A stretch of DNA of 5,832 nucleotides, from positions 1 through 5,832 of the forward strand of contig JAUXGY010000136.1 in the NCBI GenBank assembly GCA_030621805.1. The letters are read 5' to 3'. Position 1 is the first letter of the stretch, and each line of letters opens with the position of its first letter. Positions 1 through 4,614 of the stretch are shown here, piece after piece. Origin of the DNA: Kiritimatiellales bacterium. GTDB taxonomy: Bacteria > Verrucomicrobiota > Kiritimatiellia > Kiritimatiellales > Pontiellaceae. A program made the translations under genes and the position numbers. The notes beneath the pieces were generated by a model, which saw nothing but the letters and a program-made list of their open reading frames with translations, was not told the DNA's origin and did no database searches.

Positions 1-1
1 C

Positions 2-1375
2 TTCGTTGCCCGCTGCTTCCTCGAAAACTCCGTCATCGCCGCCATCGGCGAGCTTCCCACCTGCCAGGACACCGGCACCGCCATCATCGTCGGCCACAAA
101 GGCGCACAGGTTTGGACCGACTTTAACGAAAAGGAAGCGTTCTCCAAAGGCGTCTTCCGCTGCTTTCAAGACTACAACCTCCGCTACTCCCAAATCGCCC
201 CGCTCTCCATGTTCACCGAAAAGAACACCGGCAATAACCTCCCCGCACAGATCGATATCTATTCCGGCACCGGCATGGAATATGAACTGCTCTTTGTGAC
301 CAAAGGCGGCGGCTCCGCCAACAAAACCTACCTCCACCAAAAAACAAAATCATTACTGACCGAAGAGGGCCTGACCGAATTCCTTAAAGCCGAGCTCTTT
401 AACCTCGGAACCGCCGCCTGCCCGCCCTACCACTTCGCCGTCGTCATTGGCGGCACCTCCGCCGAAGCCACCCTTAAATACGTCAAACTCGCCTCCGCCG
501 GATCGCTCGACGACCTGCCCACCTCCGGCGACGAAACCGGGCGCGCCTACCGCGATCTCGAATGGGAAGAAAAGATTCTAAAAATGGCACAGGACTCCAA
601 AATCGGTGCCCAGTTTGGGGGGAAATATTTCTGCCACGATGTCCGTGTCATTCGCATGCCCCGTCATGCGGCCAGTTGCCCCGTCGGCATCGGCGTCTCC
701 TGCTCCGCCGACCGCAACATTAAAGCCAAGATCACCCGCGACGGCATTTTCCTCGAACAGCTCGAACACGACCCCGCAAAATATGCCCCCGCAAACCTCG
801 GAAAACTAGAAGACGACGCGCCCGTCATCGACCTCAACCAGCCGATGGATCAAATGCTCGCCCAGCTCTCGCAGTATCCCGTCTGCACCCGCGTCCGCCT
901 CAACGGAACGCTCATCGTCGCCCGCGACATCGCCCACGCCAAAATCCAAGAGATGCTCGACCGCGGCGAACCCATACCCGACTACTTTAAGAACCACCCC
1001 GTCTACTATGCCGGCCCCGCCAAAACCCCTGTTGGAAAACCCTCCGGATCGTTCGGCCCCACCACCGCCCAGCGCATGGACCCCTACGTCGACGGCTTCC
1101 AAACCCAACGCGGCTCCATGATTATGCTCGCCAAAGGCAACCGCGGCCAAAACGTCACCGACGCCTGCGCCAAACACGGCGGCTTCTACCTCGGCTCCGT
1201 CGGCGGCCCCGCCGCCCTGCTCGCCGAAAAAAATATTAAGTCCGTCGAGGTTGTCGACTTCGAGGAACTCGGCATGGAAGCCGTCCGCAAGATCGAAGTC
1301 GTCGACTTCCCCGCTGTTATCATCGTCGACGACAAAGGCCACGACTTCTTTGCTGATATCCTAAAAGGGAAGTGA
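2..1375 (+). CDS. fumA: Class I fumarate hydratase ([4Fe-4S], FumA/FumB type), 5'-truncated by window edge
   Basis: This cytoplasmic TCA-cycle enzyme reversibly hydrates fumarate to L-malate using an oxygen-sensitive [4Fe-4S] cluster. The frame is open from base 2, giving 457 visible residues. An ATG at 209 is internal, because conserved sequence such as ELPTCQDTGTAIIVGHKG lies upstream of it. The three cluster cysteines align without gaps to E. coli FumA Cys105, Cys224 and Cys318: visible C21 (TCQDTGT), C140 (TAACPPYH) and C234 (GVSCSADRN). This implies about 84 missing N-terminal residues and a full length near 541, against 548 in E. coli. The alpha (Fumerase) domain runs to about visible residue 272. 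The beta (Fumerase_C) domain follows, with RDIAHAK (308-314), YYAGPAKTP, GSFGPTTAQRMD, GSMIMLAKGNRG and HGGFYLGSVGG. No key residue is missing. Codons are strongly C-ending, unlike the next gene. Family assignment is very secure; the fumA symbol is by similarity, since E. coli has FumA and FumB paralogues. Confidence 0.97.
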   Translation, partial: FVARCFLENSVIAAIGELPTCQDTGTAIIVGHKGAQVWTDFNEKEAFSKGVFRCFQDYNLRYSQIAPLSMFTEKNTGNNLPAQIDIYSGTGMEYELLFVTKGGGSANKTYLHQKTKSLLTEEGLTEFLKAELFNLGTAACPPYHFAVVIGGTSAEATLKYVKLASAGSLDDLPTSGDETGRAYRDLEWEEKILKMAQDSKIGAQFGGKYFCHDVRVIRMPRHAASCPVGIGVSCSADRNIKAKITRDGIFLEQLEHDPAKYAPANLGKLEDDAPVIDLNQPMDQMLAQLSQYPVCTRVRLNGTLIVARDIAHAKIQEMLDRGEPIPDYFKNHPVYYAGPAKTPVGKPSGSFGPTTAQRMDPYVDGFQTQRGSMIMLAKGNRGQNVTDACAKHGGFYLGSVGGPAALLAEKNIKSVEVVDFEELGMEAVRKIEVVDFPAVIIVDDKGHDFFADILKGK

Positions 1376-1525
1376 TTTAACGGCGTTGAAAAGGGGAATA
1401 TAAAACTATCGGACTGAAGTAATCCTTTCATTTCGTAGAGCTATATTATTCTCTTGCCTTTCCACTTCTTTTGCCTACCCTTTTATTTCACATGTCAAAC
1501 GAAACAACAGGGGGAAGTAGATCTA
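1376..1525 (+). promoter_or_regulatory. Intergenic leader between fumarase and the secreted-protein gene
   Basis: This 150-base gap probably holds the promoter of the downstream gene. TATATT at 1442-1447 is a plausible -10 element, but no good -35 sits 16-18 bases upstream. TTGAAA at 1386-1391 could be a -35 but lacks a spaced -10. Bases 1451-1489 form a pyrimidine-rich tract with only five purines in 39. AAAAGGG (1389-1395) and CCCTTTT (1478-1484) are perfectly complementary but 82 bases apart. No compact GC hairpin with a T-run marks the fumarase terminator. The promoter role is inferred from position. Confidence 0.35.
1510..1517 (+). promoter_or_regulatory. Ribosome binding site fixing the start at 1526
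   Basis: GGGGGAAG lies 8 bases before the ATG at 1526, a purine-rich Shine-Dalgarno-like site at good spacing. It supports this ATG over the in-frame TTG at 1454, which would place the site inside the coding region and put a non-signal-like leader ahead of the signal peptide. Confidence 0.75.
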
Positions 1526-2728
1526 ATGTTTAACCGATTCGTTCTTGCCGCAGCAATTCTCACATCACCCGTTCCATTTGTTCATGCAACCCCCATTTTT
1601 GATTCTGTGGAGGAGTTCTCAGTAACACAAGGCCAGAACAACTGGGTTTACGGTTACTATGATGGAGACAGTGCGTTCCCGTTCACGTCTTCGGATTTTG
1701 AAGAAATGCCACAGTCCATCAATGGCAATCAATGGATTATCCATAGGGGCGACCCTTCGGGCTATTGGACTTCGCTGAGTGCAGCAGGGGGGCACCCAAA
1801 CGGCCCTAACAGCAACTATTATCGTGGAACCGAGCACTGGACGGTACGCCGCTGGGTAAGCGATATGACTGGATCGATATTAATTGAAGGCAATGCGAGC
1901 AAGAGTAGCCGGATTGGTGATGGCACAATCTGCAAGGTTCTGGTCAACGATGATACGGTATTCTCCAAACACATCTATGGAACCGAGGCAGGCGGTGTGG
2001 ATTACTCAATCGAGGTAGAGGTTCATATTGGCGATACCCTTGATTTTGCCATTCAACCGGGAGCGAATGACCTCTATGATTCAACACGGTTCACGGCGAT
2101 TGGAACGCGGGCTTCCTCCGTCGAGCTACCTGAAATCGCCATTGAACAACCCCTGAATATCGATGGCTGCATCGAGGCAACATCCCCGGATGAAACCCTT
2201 ATATCGGCATATGTCGACAATTTCATAGACGCAACCAACATCGTCTACTACTGGTCGAATTTGGACGGCCTTAGCGAAATTGGCCCCCTCTTTGAATTCC
2301 CTCTCGGTATCAACCAAGGCACCATTGTGTTCCTCACAGTCAAGGATCTGCTAACGGACGATGAACAATCTTCGTTCATGCACGTGTGTACTTCAGATAC
2401 AACAGGTCCTTCCATCGAGATTCTTGATCCGGAAAATGGAGATCTTTTCAATGGGAACAATCTTACGCTGAGCGTGGTTATTCTGGACGCCGTCGACACA
2501 AACATCGTCGACTATACCGTTCATGTAGGCAGTTCGGCCAAGTGTCCTGTTGATCCAGACTCAGGCTACTCCAGTGTCAAGCTGTTCAAACCATCTTCCG
2601 ATTCACCGGAAACCCCAACGGAGATTACCGTAACGGCGAAAGACGCATCGGGGAATACATCGAAGGCGGCCGTGCAGGTCATACTACAGCACGACAACCG
2701 CAAGCAGGAGAAGGCTGGACCGAAGTAA
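1526..2728 (+). CDS. Secreted beta-sandwich / Ig-like domain protein of unknown function
   Basis: The product is a 400-residue exported protein. Residues 1-21 are a Sec signal peptide (MFNRF, then hydrophobic VLAAAILT, with likely cleavage VHA|TP). Residues about 25-194 form a predicted beta-sandwich with NNWVYGYYDGDSAFPF (38-53), GGHPNG (88-93), HWTVRRWVSD (104-113), GDGTICKVLVND (131-142) and DLYDSTRFTAIG (182-193). I recognise this pattern from large secreted PVC proteins, where it resembles carbohydrate-binding-type modules; that role is inference. Two Ig-like domains follow, about 203-291 and 294-387. The second opens with DTTGPSIEILDPENG and ends ITVTAKDASGNTSKAAVQV, typical of HYR-like or bacterial Ig repeats. 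The mature protein has four cysteines (136, 215, 288, 340), which could form disulfides. There is no catalytic motif, PEP-CTERM tail, TM anchor or other sorting signal; the C-terminus is charged (HDNRKQEKAGPK). The gene stands alone, with gaps of 150 and 186 bases. It could be an adhesin, a glycan-binding protein or the remnant of a larger enzyme. Confidence 0.85.
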   Translation: MFNRFVLAAAILTSPVPFVHATPIFDSVEEFSVTQGQNNWVYGYYDGDSAFPFTSSDFEEMPQSINGNQWIIHRGDPSGYWTSLSAAGGHPNGPNSNYYRGTEHWTVRRWVSDMTGSILIEGNASKSSRIGDGTICKVLVNDDTVFSKHIYGTEAGGVDYSIEVEVHIGDTLDFAIQPGANDLYDSTRFTAIGTRASSVELPEIAIEQPLNIDGCIEATSPDETLISAYVDNFIDATNIVYYWSNLDGLSEIGPLFEFPLGINQGTIVFLTVKDLLTDDEQSSFMHVCTSDTTGPSIEILDPENGDLFNGNNLTLSVVILDAVDTNIVDYTVHVGSSAKCPVDPDSGYSSVKLFKPSSDSPETPTEITVTAKDASGNTSKAAVQVILQHDNRKQEKAGPK

Positions 2729-2773
2729 CCCCTGCTTAATGGACTCCCGTCGAGGGTTAACCTTCGGGGGGTT
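2726..2773 (+). terminator. Possible hairpin region after the secreted-protein gene
   Basis: Starting at the stop codon, several short complementary blocks compete. TAACCC (2726-2731) pairs with GGGTTA (2754-2759). AACCCC (2727-2732) alternatively pairs with GGGGTT (2768-2773). A small CC-TTCG-GG hairpin sits at 2761-2768. No T-run follows, so intrinsic termination is not convincing. The block could be a transcript 3'-end structure or chance. Confidence 0.25.
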
Positions 2774-2783
2774 CGTACGTACG
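2774..2783. repeat. Perfect 10-base palindrome CGTACGTACG
   Basis: CGTACGTACG is its own reverse complement and is followed at once by a second, overlapping palindrome, ACGCGT (2781-2786). It lies in the gap 132 bases before the next start codon. It could be an operator half-site cluster, but there is no direct evidence for a regulator. Confidence 0.4.
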
Positions 2784-2854
2784 CGTATTAAACCAAGGCA
2801 ATCTCTGCCGTGACTTTTCCAGCAGATTACGGCATGTTCCCTGTTTTCACGCGT

Positions 2855-2874
2855 TGTGAGCTTCGTGGCTCACA
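2855..2874 (+). terminator. 7-bp stem hairpin in the gap before the TM/TPR-like gene
   Basis: TGTGAGC (2855-2861) and GCTCACA (2868-2874) form a perfect 7-bp stem with a 6-base loop, TTCGTG. Nine bases further on lies an AT-rich stretch (2883-2896, ATTTTATTATTTTA as the core). It may be a weak terminator for the gene ending at 2728, or a leader hairpin or operator for the gene at 2915. The T-tract is neither immediate nor pure, so a classical intrinsic terminator is uncertain. The AT-rich stretch also contains TATTAT (2885-2890), a possible -10, with a poor -35. Confidence 0.4.
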
Positions 2875-2899
2875 TGATGGATTTTATTATTTTAAACAT

Positions 2900-2905
2900 A
2901 AAGGG
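2900..2905 (+). promoter_or_regulatory. Ribosome binding site deciding the start at 2915
   Basis: AAAGGG ends 9 bases before the ATG at 2915. The longer in-frame alternatives, GTG at 2810 and ATG at 2834, lack a comparable site. They would add 35 or 27 non-hydrophobic residues translated through the hairpin at 2855-2874, ahead of what looks like an N-terminal membrane segment. Confidence 0.6.
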
Positions 2906-2914
2906 TCGCAGCTC

Positions 2915-3754
2915 ATGCTTTCACTTCTAATTTCAATACTGGTTTCTATCACCTTGGTCGGTGGTTTGATGGCCTCGCAGGCTAAACTGGGAATGACCAT
3001 CTTCTTCGGCATTATCGGCTTTATTGCTTCGTTTTATCTGGTCGGTTTTCTGGTTCGGAAAAAAATTACTAAGGTTCAGAACGAGCTCCAGGAAATCATG
3101 CTGGATGGCCAGCGGCGGATGAACCGGAAGATTCAGCAATTCCAGAGCAAGCCCAACGGAAATATTAAACTGATACAACGCCAGGTTGAGACGGATCAAA
3201 AAGTTATTTATAAAAAGGGGCTTGATTTTACCCAGCACCTCGAGCCCTTCAAAAAGTGGTCCATGCTGATGGGCAGACAGATTGCGACCATGCGCTTACA
3301 GTTTCTCTATCAACTCAAAGAATTCGCCCAGGTTGATGAGATTCTCGCCACCGGAGGCCTGTTTAAGGGTCCAATGATGATGGAGCCCATGACGGTGGCC
3401 ATGAAGATGGCGCGGCAGTATAAAAACAAGGATGTGGTGGGTGCTGAAAAAACCTTTAAGCGGCGCGTGAAATGGTTTAGAGGTGATCGGGGCACCCTGC
3501 TCTACGGACTGATGACGTGGATCTTCGTTAAAGAGGGTGAACTCGAAAAAGCACGCCAGCTCTTGATTAAAGCGAAAGACGCCACCGGGAACGAGACCTT
3601 CACCCATAACTGGGAACGACTCTCCAACGATAAAGCAAAAAGTTTCTCCAACATGGGCCTGGGTGAAGAATGGTACGGACTCTACTTGGAAAAGCCGCCG
3701 GCCCCCAAGCAACAGCGGGCACGAGGGAACGCACGCAATGGGCGCGGGTTTTAA
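2915..3754 (+). CDS. Two-TM membrane protein with TPR-like helical cytoplasmic region, function unknown
   Basis: I do not recognise a named family. From the ATG at 2915 the product is 279 residues. Hydrophobic segments at about 1-20 (MLSLLISILVSITLVGGLMA) and 27-48 (MTIFFGIIGFIASFYLVGFL) predict two membrane helices, followed by positive VRKK. This suggests a helical hairpin with the long C-terminal part in the cytoplasm. Residues about 50-95 are charged and helical (KITKVQNELQEIM...), perhaps coiled coil. Residues about 125-245 are helical; 195-222 (LLYGLMTWIFVKEGELEKARQLLIKA) matches the spacing of a tetratricopeptide-like repeat. The C-terminus is basic and disordered (PPAPKQQRARGNARNGRGF), a possible nucleic-acid or lipid contact. 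The next gene starts 13 bases after the stop, so the two are probably co-transcribed. A scaffold or assembly role at the inner membrane is inference only; no catalytic motif is visible. Confidence 0.85.
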   Translation: MLSLLISILVSITLVGGLMASQAKLGMTIFFGIIGFIASFYLVGFLVRKKITKVQNELQEIMLDGQRRMNRKIQQFQSKPNGNIKLIQRQVETDQKVIYKKGLDFTQHLEPFKKWSMLMGRQIATMRLQFLYQLKEFAQVDEILATGGLFKGPMMMEPMTVAMKMARQYKNKDVVGAEKTFKRRVKWFRGDRGTLLYGLMTWIFVKEGELEKARQLLIKAKDATGNETFTHNWERLSNDKAKSFSNMGLGEEWYGLYLEKPPAPKQQRARGNARNGRGF

Positions 3755-3767
3755 GCCCCCTCCTTAG

Positions 3768-4586
3768 ATGCTTATGAAGAAGAAGCGCGCAGTCTATGTC
3801 TTGATTTCCGCTGTCTTTACGATGGTTGGAACGGTCTATTACTCTCGGCATGCGACACCTCATCACCCTATTGAGGACCAAACCACCCTCGCACAAACTC
3901 CAACGGTTCACCCGAAGAAGGATCCCGGCAACCCCCGGCAAGACCTTCGCGCCGCAATCCCTGCTTCACCAAAACCCGCGGCAGAACAACCGGGCTCCCA
4001 GACTCCGCTGAACCGCGCAGAACCCTCTCAGGAATTGACACCCCACCAGCGGCGACTCAGAGCCTATTGGATGCAACGTGCGCAACGGTTTAATCGGTAT
4101 GATAAAATGCTGGATCAAGAAGAGAATTCGGCCCGGCGAATGAGGCTTATCCGAACCATGTCGCGGTATGTTCGGATCGACACCCTCAACACCCTCGACT
4201 GGGCCATGAGCTTGGAGGATCCAGCCGAGCAACGATATGCGATGGAGGCCATCAATAAAAATGCATTGGTGGGTATTGGGGCCCATATAAAAATGGACGA
4301 AACAGGACTGCCAAGAATCTTAAACACAACGGTTCTCAGTGCCGTTGCCTCTACGGGTATGGTTGAACCCGGTGACTATATTTCTGCGATGGTGAGGGCG
4401 GATGGGTCGTTGATCGATTTTAAAAACCGCTCCCTTCGGCAAATCGTGAGTCTGCTTCATGGCCAACCCGGAACGGCGGTGCGGTTGATCATGGAAAGAC
4501 CCGCGACGGAAGACCAGACCGAGCCGACCTTGTTTGAGGTTCCCGTCGAACGATCCATGATTATTATGGATCCTACGTTTCAATAA
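3768..4586 (+). CDS. Membrane-anchored PDZ-domain protein, function unknown
   Basis: The product is 272 residues from the ATG at 3768, or 270 from the ATG at 3774, which begins MKKKRAVYVL. Residues 4-26 form a positive-then-hydrophobic signal anchor or uncleaved signal peptide. Residues about 30-92 are a Pro/Gln/Ala-rich disordered linker. Residues about 93-165 are charged and helical (RRLRAYWMQRAQRFNRYDKML...). Residues about 168-245 fit a bacterial PDZ domain of the C-terminal-processing-protease or DegP type: VGIGAHI, then a strand ending SAVASTGMVEPGDYISAMV (191-209), a helix SLRQIVSLLHG (222-232), then QPGTAVRLIMER (233-244). No protease, chaperone or secretin domain accompanies it. The likely location is the periplasmic face of the inner membrane. 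No Shine-Dalgarno is visible before either ATG, and the upstream bases are CCCCCTCC, so translation may be coupled to the preceding gene. A substrate-binding adaptor or GspC-like envelope scaffold is possible but unproven. Confidence 0.85.
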   Translation: MLMKKKRAVYVLISAVFTMVGTVYYSRHATPHHPIEDQTTLAQTPTVHPKKDPGNPRQDLRAAIPASPKPAAEQPGSQTPLNRAEPSQELTPHQRRLRAYWMQRAQRFNRYDKMLDQEENSARRMRLIRTMSRYVRIDTLNTLDWAMSLEDPAEQRYAMEAINKNALVGIGAHIKMDETGLPRILNTTVLSAVASTGMVEPGDYISAMVRADGSLIDFKNRSLRQIVSLLHGQPGTAVRLIMERPATEDQTEPTLFEVPVERSMIIMDPTFQ

Positions 4587-4614
4587 GCAGAATACCATCC
4601 CGACAACAGACCGC

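Noticed and set aside
6..299. Plus-strand open frame of 97 codons overlapping the fumarase 5' part
   Set aside because: The translation is low-complexity Ser/Pro/Ala/Thr. The fumarase frame across the same bases has strong conserved motifs, including the first cluster cysteine.
1243..1330. Repeated GTCGAC-containing blocks near the fumarase 3' end
   Set aside because: They encode the EVVDF...EVVDF and IVVDDKG-like segments that occur at the same place in E. coli FumA, so the repeats reflect protein sequence and codon bias rather than a DNA element.
806..1342. Antisense open frame of 178 codons opposite the fumarase gene
   Set aside because: It lies within clearly conserved fumarase coding sequence. 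The Ala/Gly/Val/Asp-rich translation is what C-ending codons give when read on the other strand.
1454..1525. TTG start giving 24 extra N-terminal residues on the secreted protein
   Set aside because: It has no ribosome site, it translates the pyrimidine tract, and it would bury a good signal peptide. The ATG at 1526 has GGGGGAAG at 8-base spacing.
3296..3712. Antisense open frame of 138 codons opposite the TM/TPR-like gene
   Set aside because: It has no recognisable domain or ribosome site, and the opposite strand encodes a coherent membrane protein.
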